The notes: generated by a model not told the origin, from the sequence alone. A stretch of DNA of 22,457 nt from Clostridium sp. CAG:780 (GCA_000434195.1 HF994475.1:1-22457); one strand, 5' to 3'; numbered from the stretch's first letter, positions 14,529 through 22,412 are shown. A program made the numbers and translations.

Positions 14529-15521
14529 ATGGACAATGAATTGAATGAGCAAAATAATTTTATAATGTATACAACAGATGATGGACAAGTTGATATTGAA
14601 GTAAGATTAGAAGATGAAAATGTATGGCTTACTCAAAATTCAATGGCTGAATTATTTAACACAACTAGAAATAATATAACAATGCATATAAAAAACATCT
14701 TTGAAGAAGGAGAACTACAAGAAAATTCAGTTAGTAAGGAATCCTTACTAACTGCTAAAGATGGAAAAAACTATAAAACAAAATTTTATAATTTAGATTT
14801 AATTATATCAGTTGGATATAGAGTAAGATCAGTTAGAGGTACACAGTTTAGAATATGGGCAAATCAACTGATAAAAGAATATCTAATAAAAGGATATAAC
14901 CTTAATGTTAAAAGATTCAAAAATAATGGTGGAGGAACATATTTTGAAGAAGTATTAGAAAAAATTAGAGATATTCGTTCATCTGAAAAAGTATTTTGGA
15001 GAAAAATACTAGATATTTATGCAACTAGTGTAGATTACGATGCAAAAAATGAACAAACAAGAGAATTTTTTAAAACGGTTCAAAATAAAATGCACTATGC
15101 TGTTCATGGTAATACGGCAGCAGAAGTAATATTTAATAGAGTAGATAGTGAAAAAGAAAATATTGGATTAACAAATTTTAAGGGAAATATGCCTACTAAA
15201 GCAGAGACAGAAATTGCTAAAAATTATTTAAGTGAACAAGAATTGGATTTATTAAATAGAATGGTGTCAGCATATTTAGATGTTGCAGAGATTAATGCGT
15301 TAAATATGCATGCAATGACAATGAAAGAATGGATAAAAGAACTAGATGGATTTCTAACTATGACCCATAAGGATATATTAGAAGGAGCAGGAACAATATC
15401 TCATGAAAAAGCATTAGAAAAAGCTCATAAAGAATATGATAAATATATGAAAAGTCATTTAACACAAGCAGAAAAAGATTATTTAGAAATAATGGGTGAA
15501 GACATTAAAAAATTAAAATAG
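14529..15521 (+). CDS. rhuM: RhuM family protein
   Basis: The protein has 330 residues. The N-terminal part (about 12-120) matches the RhuM/virulence-protein family: IEVRLEDENVWLTQNSMAELF, a helix-turn-helix (NTTRNNITMHIKNIF), then NYKTKFYNLDLIISVGYRVRS and FRIWANQLIKEYLIKGY. The C-terminal helical half contains AAEVIFNRVDSEKENIGLTNF and AEINALNMHAMTMKEWI, also typical. RhuM was named from a Salmonella pathogenicity island; its biochemical role is not established and it often travels in mobile or defence islands. ATG 14529 follows AAAGGAG by eight bases; the in-frame TTG at 14511 precedes that site. The gene stands alone between two copies of a 35-bp hairpin repeat. Confidence 0.92.
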   Translation: MDNELNEQNNFIMYTTDDGQVDIEVRLEDENVWLTQNSMAELFNTTRNNITMHIKNIFEEGELQENSVSKESLLTAKDGKNYKTKFYNLDLIISVGYRVRSVRGTQFRIWANQLIKEYLIKGYNLNVKRFKNNGGGTYFEEVLEKIRDIRSSEKVFWRKILDIYATSVDYDAKNEQTREFFKTVQNKMHYAVHGNTAAEVIFNRVDSEKENIGLTNFKGNMPTKAETEIAKNYLSEQELDLLNRMVSAYLDVAEINALNMHAMTMKEWIKELDGFLTMTHKDILEGAGTISHEKALEKAHKEYDKYMKSHLTQAEKDYLEIMGEDIKKLK

Positions 15522-15541
15522 TACAGGAGTTAACTATCATT

Positions 15542-15587
15542 GCACCTATACATTTACAGTTAAGTAGATGTATAGGTCCTTTTTTGT
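15542..15587 (+). repeat. Right 35-bp repeat of the RhuM cassette (RhuM terminator)
   Basis: Bases 15542-15576 equal 14388-14422 except for one loop base (G for A). The stem is followed by TCCTTTTTT and lies 20 bases after the RhuM stop, so this copy acts as its terminator. Confidence 0.88.
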
Positions 15588-15637
15588 ACATAATAATCAA
15601 CTTTCTGAATATAAATTAAAGACGGGAAGTGATTTTA

Positions 15638-16381
15638 TTGAGTGAATTATTAAAAGTAACATTAATAGGATTGTTCTTTGGAACATTTGGAACAACCATT
15701 GGTGGAATAATTGGAATAAAATTTAAAAATCCATCAAACAAAATCCTGAGCTTCATATTATCATTTGCATCAGGATTGATGACAGCAATATTAAGCTTTG
15801 ATCTGATACCAGAAGCACTAAAAATATCCTCAATCCCGAATGCAGTAATGGGAATCGTCTTAGGAATTATATGTATGATAATTTGCAATATAGCAGTTGA
15901 TAAAAAATTTAAAATCAAAAATTCTAAAACAGATACCAAAAGAGAATTACTAAGAACGGGAATAATCACAAGTATAGGATTGGCGCTGCATAATTTCCCA
16001 GAAGGATTAGCAATAGGATCGGGATTCGGAGCGTCCTTAACATTGGGATATTCACTAGCAGTAGCAATTTGCATACATGATGTACCAGAAGGAATATCCA
16101 TGGCGGTGCCAATGAAAAATGGAGGAATGAGCTCTGGCAAGGTTTTATTCTATGTAATATTATCAGGAATAACAACAGGGATTGGAGCTTTTGTGGGGAA
16201 AATAATAGGTGGAATATCGGAAAATGTGATTTCGATTTGCCTAACATTTGCAGCAGGAGCGATGTTGTACATAGTTTCAGGAGAACTAATACCGGAATCA
16301 AACTCACTATATAAAGGTAGATTCCCAACAATAGGAAACATAATAGGATTTATATTAGGACTAATTGCAGTAAACATTTAA
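15638..16381 (+). CDS. ZIP family divalent metal transporter
   Basis: The protein has 247 residues and about eight membrane helices. The two ZIP metal-site helices are clear: HNFPEG (about 118-123) and HDVPEG (about 147-152), with GELIPES near the end. A short His-poor, Lys-rich loop lies between helices 3 and 4. ZIP proteins move zinc or related divalent metals into the cytoplasm; the exact metal is unknown. I start at TTG 15638, six to seven bases after GGGAAGTG. A GTG at 15629 is possible but leaves only two bases to the G-run. It follows the RhuM cassette but shows no functional tie to it. Confidence 0.92.
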   Translation: MSELLKVTLIGLFFGTFGTTIGGIIGIKFKNPSNKILSFILSFASGLMTAILSFDLIPEALKISSIPNAVMGIVLGIICMIICNIAVDKKFKIKNSKTDTKRELLRTGIITSIGLALHNFPEGLAIGSGFGASLTLGYSLAVAICIHDVPEGISMAVPMKNGGMSSGKVLFYVILSGITTGIGAFVGKIIGGISENVISICLTFAAGAMLYIVSGELIPESNSLYKGRFPTIGNIIGFILGLIAVNI

Positions 16382-16401
16382 GAATTTTTCTCAAAAAAGT
16401 G

Positions 16402-16429
16402 TTTACTTTTTTATCTAGTGTGATAGAAT
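16402..16429 (+). promoter_or_regulatory. Promoter of the surface protein gene
   Basis: TTTACT (16402) and TAGAAT (16424) are separated by 16 bases. The -35 lies inside a small AAAAAAGT/ACTTTTTT hairpin (16393-16412) that could also end the transporter transcript. Confidence 0.5.
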
Positions 16430-16483
16430 AAGATAAAAGATTATACAAATGAGTCGAAAAATAAAATTAGGAGGAAATATTTT

Positions 16484-17644
16484 ATGAAAAGAACAAAAGC
16501 ACTATTAATACTGTTTTTAATATTATGCATTATCACAGTACCATTCCAATATGTTAGAGCTTATTCGGGGGAATATAACAAAAATATAAAAATCTCGAGT
16601 GATGTCATAAATCCAGGAAAAGGGCATATAACAGTAGATGAATCGCAAACAGGTGATATATATTACCAATGCGTAGAACTACCAGAAAATGCTATTGCAA
16701 CAGAGATAGGACGAGACTATGAACTAGACACAATTTGGGAAGAAAAAGACAAATTACAAGAGGAATGTGATAATCTAAAAACAATCCAAGATGAAGCATA
16801 TGACACATGGCAAAAGAAGATTGAGGATGGTGCAACAGAAGCAGAAATTGCAACAGCAAAAGAAGCATATGAAACAGCAAAATCAAATTTGGAGAAAAAG
16901 CAAGAAGAATTCAACGCAAAAGAAACAGAATTCTATGCAAAGATAGAACAAGAAAACCAAGAAATGGAAGAATTAATACCAGATTTCGTGGAAGATAAGT
17001 GGATAAAAACAGAAGATGGCAGTTATGATTGTCAGATAGATAGAACGACATATGCTGGTTATAAATTATTTGCTATATGGGCAAAGTTAGTTGACGCAGA
17101 AGGAAATGTATCATATAATGCATCAGGTTACGAAGATTCTTTTTATGTGAAAGGGGAGTTGCCAGTAGTTGATGCTACATCTATAACATTAAACAAGACA
17201 TCTTTAAACTTAGAAGCAGGAAGCGAAGAAACTTTAACAGCAACAATCGAACCTGCTAATGCAACATACAAAATAGCTGCATGGGCAAGTGACAACGACC
17301 AGGTAGCAAAAGTAAAAAATGGAAAAATAATAGCTGTATCAGAAGGAACAACAACAATTAGAGCAATAGCAGTAGAAAGTGACTTAGAAGCTACATGCAC
17401 AGTAACAGTTACAAAAAAAGCAGGTACACCAAACGAAGATGGACAAGGTGACCAAAACAATAATGATAATCAGGGAAATCAAGACAATAAAGGTAACAAA
17501 GGAGAGCAAAAAGATCCAACAGTGGCAGATACAAAAATTCCACAAACAGGAAGCCTAGTATACATTGCAGGAGTTGCAATTATAGCACTAGGAATAACAG
17601 GAATAGTAGCTTACAAAAAAGGAAAACACTTAAACTTTAAATAG
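16484..17644 (+). CDS. Secreted surface protein with Big_2 domain and IPQTG sorting signal
   Basis: The 386-residue protein has a Sec signal peptide (about 1-26, ending VRA), an N-terminal beta-rich part, and a coiled coil at about 85-163 (Glu/Lys/Ala heptads). A further beta part follows, then a bacterial Ig-like Big_2 domain at about 230-310 (SITLNKTSLNLEAGSEETLTA start, TTTIRA end). Next come an Asn/Gln/Gly-rich linker and IPQTG at 352-356, a hydrophobic span and a KKGK tail. IPQTGS is close to the LPQTGS signal used by class D-type sortases of clostridia, so covalent attachment to the cell wall is expected. No sortase gene is seen here. AGGAGG precedes the ATG, and a hairpin terminator follows. 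The ligand is unknown. Confidence 0.88.
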   Translation: MKRTKALLILFLILCIITVPFQYVRAYSGEYNKNIKISSDVINPGKGHITVDESQTGDIYYQCVELPENAIATEIGRDYELDTIWEEKDKLQEECDNLKTIQDEAYDTWQKKIEDGATEAEIATAKEAYETAKSNLEKKQEEFNAKETEFYAKIEQENQEMEELIPDFVEDKWIKTEDGSYDCQIDRTTYAGYKLFAIWAKLVDAEGNVSYNASGYEDSFYVKGELPVVDATSITLNKTSLNLEAGSEETLTATIEPANATYKIAAWASDNDQVAKVKNGKIIAVSEGTTTIRAIAVESDLEATCTVTVTKKAGTPNEDGQGDQNNNDNQGNQDNKGNKGEQKDPTVADTKIPQTGSLVYIAGVAIIALGITGIVAYKKGKHLNFK

Positions 17645-17652
17645 TAAAAAAT

Positions 17653-17703
17653 AAATGAACCAAAATTATTAGACAAAAGTTTAATAATTTAGGTTCATTT
17701 TTT
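17653..17703 (+). terminator. Intrinsic terminator of the surface protein gene
   Basis: AAATGAACC with AAATTATTA pairs with TAATAATTT and GGTTCATTT across 17653-17700, followed by TTT. Confidence 0.85.
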
Positions 17704-17716
17704 ACGACATAAACAA

Positions 17717-17729
17717 GAACAAATGTTTC
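17717..17729 (+). promoter_or_regulatory. LexA-like (SOS) box upstream of pcrA
   Basis: GAACAAATGTTTC fits the clostridial LexA pattern GAAC-N4-GTTY and lies 11 bases upstream of the -35 box. SOS control of this helicase is plausible, as for uvrD in Escherichia coli, but binding is inferred. Confidence 0.55.
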
Positions 17730-17739
17730 TGAAAAAGTA

Positions 17740-17768
17740 TTGACTTTTATTAGCTGAAAATATATAAT
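17740..17768 (+). promoter_or_regulatory. Promoter of pcrA
   Basis: TTGACT (17740) and TATAAT (17763) are separated by 17 bases, 32 bases before the start codon. Confidence 0.88.
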
Positions 17769-17799
17769 AACTTTCGAATATAAAACGAAAGGATTGCGT

Positions 17800-20700
17800 A
17801 TGAACAAAGAAGAAATAATTGAAGGATTAAACGATAAACAAAAAGAAGCGGTACTTGCAACAGAGGGACCTTGCCTTGTAATCGCTGGTGCTGGAAGCGG
17901 AAAAACAAAAGTATTAACGCATAAAATTGCGTATGAGATAGCAAATGGTGTAAAACCTTGGAATATACTTGCAATAACATTTACAAATAAAGCTGCAAAC
18001 GAGATGAAAGAAAGAATAGAAAAACTAATTGGAGATGCGGCAAAGGACTTATGGATGGGAACTTTCCACTCAATTTGCGTAAAAATATTAAGAAGATACA
18101 TAGATAGAGTCGGATACAAAACAGACTTTGTAATCTTTGATACATCAGATCAAAAAACATTAATAAAAGAATGTATAAAAGCACTAAAAGTGGATGACAA
18201 ACTTTTTACAGACAGAGGAGTACTTACAGAAATAAGCAATGGTAAAAACGAGCTACTAGAACCAAAGGCATATGGAGTAAAATATGCTGGAGATTTTAGA
18301 AGAGAAAAAATTGCAGAATTATATGCATTATATCAACAGAAATTAAAAGAAAACAATGCTTTAGACTTTGACGATATAATAAATCTTACAATAAAAATAC
18401 TAACAGAAAATCAATTGTATCAACAAAAATTAAAAAAAAACAATGCTTTAGACTTTGATGATATAATAAATCTTACAATAAAAATACTAACAGAAAATCC
18501 AGATGTACTAGATTATTACACAGAAAAATTCCAATATGTATTAGTAGATGAGTACCAAGATACAAACAAAGCACAATTTATGTTGGTATCAATGTTAGCA
18601 TCAAAATATGGAAATATAACAGCCGTAGGTGATAACGACCAATGTTTAGTAGAAGGAACAAAAATAATAACGAAAGACGGAGAGAGAAATATAGAAGATA
18701 TAAAGCCCGAAGAAAAAATATTATGCGGGTGTGGATTTGGTGAAACAAAGGAAGGGACTGTTGAGTCAAACAAAAAAAGAGCATATAAAGGACCGATTAT
18801 AGAAGTAAAGACCAGTAAAGGTATGAAAATTAAAGGAACACCTAATCATATTATATTTGCAAAGCTTAAACCAGATTACAAAAACTTCTATGTGTACTTA
18901 ATGTATAAAGAGGGATTGGGATATAGAATAGGTCAAACAAGAGGAGTAAGAAAAAACGATTATAGCGAAGTTGAAAATGGCTTAGCCGTTAGATTAAGAC
19001 AAGAGAAAGGAGATAAGATATGGTTGTTAAAAACCTGTGACACACTTAATGAAGCAACCTATTTTGAATCATACTACTCATATAAATATGGCATTCCAAT
19101 GCTTGTTTTTCATTCAAAAGGAAGAGAGATGGTATGGAAGCAAGATGAAATAAATAATCTGTATTACAGTATAAATACAGAAGAAAGAGCTCGTGCGTTA
19201 ATGAGAGATTTACACTTATACAAAGAATATCCAACTATTGTACCACAAGCCTCTATGAGAGGAGGAACACAAAGAAAGATTATCAACATAGCCTTCTTTA
19301 GTAGTAATACAAGAAAGGGAAGAAAACATGGACATAGAATATATATTAATTCGTCAAATGAAGGATTAAGAGAAAAACTCGTAGAAAAAAAATATAATAT
19401 TAAAAAAGGTAAAGCTTCGACTTGGAGAGTTGAGTGTGAAAGAAGTAGATATGAGGAGGCATATGATTTAGCAAAAGAAATTAATGATACAGATAATAGC
19501 ATTATACTATCGGCTAAAATTAGATTAACAGAGGGCAAACATTTCAACTTTATGCCATTATCTCATATTAGACCTAATATGATAGTCGCTATATATGATT
19601 CGAAAAGTGGAAAAATAATAGAGGACACTGTAGAATCAATTAGTATAATAGAGTACAGTGGAAATGTATATGACTTAAATATACCTGAATATCATCAATA
19701 TATAGCTAATGGAATAAGTGTTCATAATTGTATATATGGATTTAGAGGTTCAGATATTAGCAATATATTAAACTTTGAAAGAGATTTCCCAGGAACTAAG
19801 ATAATAAAATTAGAGCAAAACTATAGATGTACTGGCAATATTTTAAAAGCTGCAAACGCAGTAATTAAGCACAACGAAAATAAATATGACAAAAAATTGT
19901 GGACACAAAACGAAGAAGGAAAAATCCCTTGTATTTATAATGGAGAAGATGAATATGATGAAGCAAGATATATAGTAGAGCAAATAGAACATCTAAAAAG
20001 AGAAGAATATTATAAGAACTCGGACTTTGTTGTATTATATAGAATGAATGCTCAATCAAGAGCAATAGAAGATATATTAATGAGAGAAGGCTTACCATAT
20101 AAAGTAATTGGAGGCCTAAAATTCTATGAAAGAAAAGAAATAAAAGATATAATTGCATATTTAAGACTAATTCATAATACAGCAGATAATTTATCTTTAA
20201 AAAGAATAATTAATGAACCAAAAAGAGGAATAGGCAAAACGAGCCTTGAAAAGGTTCAAGAAATATCAGAAAACTCTGGTATACCAATGTACGAAATAAT
20301 AAAAGATGCGGACAAATACGAATTAAGCAGAGTGTATGCGTATTCAAGGGAATTCATCGAGCAAATTGAATATCTAAGAGAGCAAAAAGATAAAATTAAA
20401 ATCTCTGATTTAATAAAAGAAACACTAAACAAAACAGGATATACAAAGGCACTAGAGCTTGAAAACAGTGTGGAAGCTGAAACAAGAATAGAAAACTTAG
20501 AGGAGTTTTTAACAGTTGCAATAGAATTTGAAGAACAAGAAGCGGACAATACTTTGGCTGAATTCTTAGAAAACATAACACTTTCAAGCGACATAGATGG
20601 AATGGAAGATCAAGAAGACTCTGTAACATTGATGACTTTACATAGTGCAAAAGGACTTGAATTCCCAGTTGTATTCTTAGTAGGAATGGAAGAAGGAATA

Positions 20701-21288
20701 TTCCCGGGATATAAATCGATAGGAGAACCACAGGCACTTGAAGAAGAGAGAAGACTATTTTATGTAGGAATAACCAGAGCAAAACAATATTTGTATCTAA
20801 CTTGTGCTAAACACAGAACAATATTTGGAGCAACAAGCTATAATCAAGTATCAAGATTTGTTCAAGAAATTCCAGAAGAGTTGTTAGAAGGCTATGCTGA
20901 GATGGTAAACAGTAACTCTAAGGAAGATGAATTCAAAGATTCTGGTTATAGATGGAGTTATGGAAAAGGACAAACTGTTAAAACATACAAGATGGATGAA
21001 GAGGATAAGAAGAACACTGCAAAAATACTACAAGAAAATAAGACTTCAGGATTCCAATTTAGAACAGCAGAGAGTTTCTTAAATTCAATAAAACAAAATA
21101 ACCAAAACAGTAATGTAGACCTAAGCAAATACCAAGTTGGTCAAAGAGTATATCATAAGAAGTTTGGAGAAGGTACAATAACAAAACTAGAACAAGAAGG
21201 AGACGATATCAAGGTAGACTTAGAATTTGACAAGGTTGGACATAAGAGGTTAATGGCAAAATTTGCTGGATTAGAAATAATAAAATAA
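17800..21288 (+). CDS. pcrA: ATP-dependent DNA helicase PcrA/UvrD, intein-containing precursor
   Basis: This superfamily 1 3'-5' helicase serves DNA repair and replication restart. Extein motifs, in precursor numbering: Walker A GAGSGKT (30-36), the TFTNKAANEM motif Ia, DEYQDTN (motif II, 250-256), GDNDQ (278-282 region, motif III) split from CIYGFRG by an intein, LEQNYR, VALMTLHSAKGLEF-type motif V, EERRLFYVGITRAK (motif VI), and a C-terminal Tudor-like tail (VGQRVYHKKFGEGTI). The precursor has 1162 residues; removing the 362-residue intein leaves 800, still longer than usual partly because of a 29-residue tandem duplication at 178-235. ATG 17800 follows GAAAGGA by six bases; the in-frame TTG at 17794 touches that site. 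It has its own promoter, LexA-like box and terminator. Confidence 0.96.
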   Translation: MNKEEIIEGLNDKQKEAVLATEGPCLVIAGAGSGKTKVLTHKIAYEIANGVKPWNILAITFTNKAANEMKERIEKLIGDAAKDLWMGTFHSICVKILRRYIDRVGYKTDFVIFDTSDQKTLIKECIKALKVDDKLFTDRGVLTEISNGKNELLEPKAYGVKYAGDFRREKIAELYALYQQKLKENNALDFDDIINLTIKILTENQLYQQKLKKNNALDFDDIINLTIKILTENPDVLDYYTEKFQYVLVDEYQDTNKAQFMLVSMLASKYGNITAVGDNDQCLVEGTKIITKDGERNIEDIKPEEKILCGCGFGETKEGTVESNKKRAYKGPIIEVKTSKGMKIKGTPNHIIFAKLKPDYKNFYVYLMYKEGLGYRIGQTRGVRKNDYSEVENGLAVRLRQEKGDKIWLLKTCDTLNEATYFESYYSYKYGIPMLVFHSKGREMVWKQDEINNLYYSINTEERARALMRDLHLYKEYPTIVPQASMRGGTQRKIINIAFFSSNTRKGRKHGHRIYINSSNEGLREKLVEKKYNIKKGKASTWRVECERSRYEEAYDLAKEINDTDNSIILSAKIRLTEGKHFNFMPLSHIRPNMIVAIYDSKSGKIIEDTVESISIIEYSGNVYDLNIPEYHQYIANGISVHNCIYGFRGSDISNILNFERDFPGTKIIKLEQNYRCTGNILKAANAVIKHNENKYDKKLWTQNEEGKIPCIYNGEDEYDEARYIVEQIEHLKREEYYKNSDFVVLYRMNAQSRAIEDILMREGLPYKVIGGLKFYERKEIKDIIAYLRLIHNTADNLSLKRIINEPKRGIGKTSLEKVQEISENSGIPMYEIIKDADKYELSRVYAYSREFIEQIEYLREQKDKIKISDLIKETLNKTGYTKALELENSVEAETRIENLEEFLTVAIEFEEQEADNTLAEFLENITLSSDIDGMEDQEDSVTLMTLHSAKGLEFPVVFLVGMEEGIFPGYKSIGEPQALEEERRLFYVGITRAKQYLYLTCAKHRTIFGATSYNQVSRFVQEIPEELLEGYAEMVNSNSKEDEFKDSGYRWSYGKGQTVKTYKMDEEDKKNTAKILQENKTSGFQFRTAESFLNSIKQNNQNSNVDLSKYQVGQRVYHKKFGEGTITKLEQEGDDIKVDLEFDKVGHKRLMAKFAGLEIIK
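18331..18504 (+). repeat. In-frame 87-bp tandem duplication in pcrA
   Basis: Bases 18331-18417 and 18418-18504 are near-identical 29-codon units (each with QQKLK, then NNALDFDDIINLTIKILTEN). Differences include CAG/CAA, GAA/AAA (Glu to Lys) and GAC/GAT. The unit lies just before the DEYQD motif, where normal PcrA has one copy. Confidence 0.92.
18643..19728 (+). other. Intein in PcrA motif III with a GIY-YIG-like endonuclease insert
   Basis: The 362-residue intein starts with Cys (CLVEGTKIIT, block A), has block B as GTPNH with the TxxH pattern (66-69), and ends with block F (GNVYDLNIPEYHQYIANG) and the terminal HN, followed by an extein Cys. It interrupts GDNDQ / CIYGFRG, the ATP-binding motif III, at a site where homologues have Ser. 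Between the Hint halves, FYVYLMYKEGLGYRIGQT (82-99), Arg-containing VRLRQEK and EATYFE (137-142) resemble the GIY-YIG/T5orf172 nuclease core. All Hint residues needed for splicing appear present, so splicing should work; endonuclease activity is inferred. Confidence 0.93.
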
Positions 21289-21295
21289 AAAAACA

Positions 21296-21332
21296 AAAAA
21301 TTATATGATGAAAAAATCATATAATTTTTTTT
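21296..21332 (+). terminator. Intrinsic terminator of pcrA
   Basis: AAATTATATGAT pairs with ATCATATAATTT around GAAAAA, followed by a T-run. Confidence 0.85.
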
Positions 21333-21392
21333 GAATAAAACTAAAATTGAAGAGCATAATAAAATTATCTAAGTCAGAAAGGAAGGATAAAT

Positions 21393-21581
21393 ATGGCAAA
21401 TTTAAGTCAAGTAGAATTACAAAATTTAAGACATTTAATAGGTGCACACGAAACATCATACCAAAAATTAAACGCATATGCATCACAGGCAGTTGATCCA
21501 CAAATTAAGCAGGTATTCACAAAATCTGCACAAGATGCGTTAAACACAAAACAAAAATTAATGTCATTTTTAAATAATTAG
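21393..21581 (+). CDS. Small spore coat-associated protein (CotF N-terminal-like)
   Basis: This is a 62-residue helical protein: LSQVELQNLRHLIGAHETSYQKLNAYASQAVDPQIKQ and then a second helix, AQDALNTKQKLMSFL. This matches the small proteins encoded directly before CotF-like coat proteins in many Clostridia; together the two resemble a split coat F protein. GAAAGGAAGG precedes the ATG. Only 11 bases separate it from the next gene, so the two form an operon. Expression in the mother cell late in sporulation is expected from the family; I cannot identify a sporulation sigma promoter with certainty. Confidence 0.82.
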   Translation: MANLSQVELQNLRHLIGAHETSYQKLNAYASQAVDPQIKQVFTKSAQDALNTKQKLMSFLNN

Positions 21582-21592
21582 GAGGTAAGAGC

Positions 21593-21835
21593 ATGGACGA
21601 AAAAACAATGGTTAATGACATATTAGATGGAGTTAAATCTGAGCTAAAAACATATCAAGGAGTAATAATTGAAACAGAAAATATGCAGTTAAGACAAACA
21701 ATACAACAGATAAGAAATAATGACGAAAGTTTTCAATATGAGTTATTTAAAATAGCACAAGCAAAAGGATATTACAAACCAGCAGCACAAGCAACACAAA
21801 CAGAAATAATGACAGTCAAAAATGATTTACAATAA
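21593..21835 (+). CDS. cotF: Spore coat protein, CotF family
   Basis: The 80-residue protein matches the C-terminal half of the coat F domain: a helix with ETENMQLRQTIQQIRNNDESFQYELFKIAQAKGYYKPA, where the Glu-Leu-Arg and GYYKPA landmarks are typical. It is a structural protein of the spore coat and marks the organism as a spore-former. AGGAGG lies seven bases before the ATG and the gene follows its 62-residue partner by 11 bases. A strong terminator closes the pair, so the M23 remnant beyond is not part of the operon. Confidence 0.88.
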   Translation: MDEKTMVNDILDGVKSELKTYQGVIIETENMQLRQTIQQIRNNDESFQYELFKIAQAKGYYKPAAQATQTEIMTVKNDLQ

Positions 21836-21837
21836 AC

Positions 21838-21864
21838 AAAAAGGGGATTTTGCATCCCCTTTTT
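21838..21864 (+). terminator. Intrinsic terminator of the spore coat operon
   Basis: AAAAAGGGGAT pairs with ATCCCCTTTTT around TTTGC. Confidence 0.9.
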
Positions 21865-21869
21865 AAAAA

Positions 21870-21913
21870 TTCATTACGAAAAAGTTCCGTAAACGGAAAA
21901 AATTCGTAATGAA
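21870..21913. repeat. Nested perfect palindrome at the broken end of the M23 gene
   Basis: Outer arms TTCATTACGAA (21870) and TTCGTAATGAA (21903), inner arms TTCCGT (21885) and ACGGAA (21893) around AA; all are perfect. The four-base linkers (AAAG, AAAA) are symmetric. No T-run follows. Confidence 0.85.
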
Positions 21914-22198
21914 AAAACAGATGTAGTAAAGGCTGTAGCAGATGGAAAAGTAAAATCAATAAAAAATGATCCAAGATATGGATTGACAGTAGTAATAGAA
22001 CATCAAAATGGATTTGAAAGCATCTATTCGAGCTTACTAACAGCAGAATTTATAACTATTGGAGAAGAAATAAAACAAGGAAGCACAATAGCAACGGTTG
22101 GAAACACTGCTACATTTGAAATAGCAGATACAACGCATCTTCATTTTGAGATGAAAAAAGATGGAAAAAATGTAGATCCAAATATTTATATAAAATAA
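21893..22198 (+). pseudogene. 5'-truncated M23 peptidase, SpoIIQ-like
   Basis: The frame has no start codon at a proper place: it opens inside the palindrome after an in-frame TAA at 21890. From 21914 it encodes a good M23 (LytM) core: KAVADGKV, GLTVVIEHQNG, IYSSL, then EIADTTHLHFEMKKDGKNVDP, which carries the second zinc motif HxH and is very like clostridial SpoIIQ. The first zinc motif (HxxxD), the signal/anchor and everything before are missing. SpoIIQ forms the forespore side of the mother cell-forespore channel. The fragment could be a decayed duplicate, with the working copy elsewhere. An ATG at 21983 lacks a binding site and would leave only 71 residues. Confidence 0.75.
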
Positions 22199-22248
22199 TA
22201 AATAAAAGAATATAAAATTGTGAGAAATACGACTAAATAAATTTTTTA

Positions 22249-22272
22249 ATTGAATATGTTATTCAATTAAAA
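22249..22272 (+). repeat. Left inverted repeat of the terminal segment (loxP-like)
   Basis: It is part of a palindrome with 12-base arms (TTTTAATTGAAT, 22244-22255, and ATTCAATTAAAA, 22261-22272) around the asymmetric core ATGTT. Its reverse complement recurs at 22434-22457 with 22 of 24 bases equal. Confidence 0.75.
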
Positions 22273-22285
22273 CTAACTATCTCTA

Positions 22286-22315
22286 TATATAGCACAACTG
22301 TAAGGAAAAAGTCAA
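22286..22315 (-). promoter_or_regulatory. Leftward promoter inside the inverted-repeat segment
   Basis: On the minus strand, TTGACT (22315-22310) and TATATA (22291-22286) are separated by 18 bases, with an extended -10 TGC just before. It currently points into the M23 remnant. Confidence 0.6.
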
Positions 22316-22346
22316 TAGGCTAAAACAAAGAATTATAAAACTGCGG

Positions 22347-22412
22347 AATAGTGCAAAACGAGAAAATCTTAGAGTATAAAATAGTATAAAGCGAGAAAAT
22401 CTTAGAAGTCAA
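22347..22412 (+). repeat. 33-bp direct repeat, two copies
   Basis: AATAGT..AAA.CGAGAAAATCTTAGA occurs at 22347 and 22380, period 33; the CGAGAAAATCTTAGA block is identical. The second copy supplies the left arm of the terminator at 22396. Confidence 0.75.

Noticed and set aside
15616..16140. Leftward open frame of 174 codons
   Set aside because: Antisense to the ZIP transporter gene; its hydrophobic content mirrors the transporter's codons.
21983..22198. Intact 71-residue gene at the M23 fragment
   Set aside because: The conserved M23 sequence continues upstream of this ATG, there is no binding site, and an essential zinc motif is missing.
22244..22272. Intrinsic terminator
   Set aside because: The stem is AT-only and neither strand has a T-run after it; better explained as a recombination-type palindrome.
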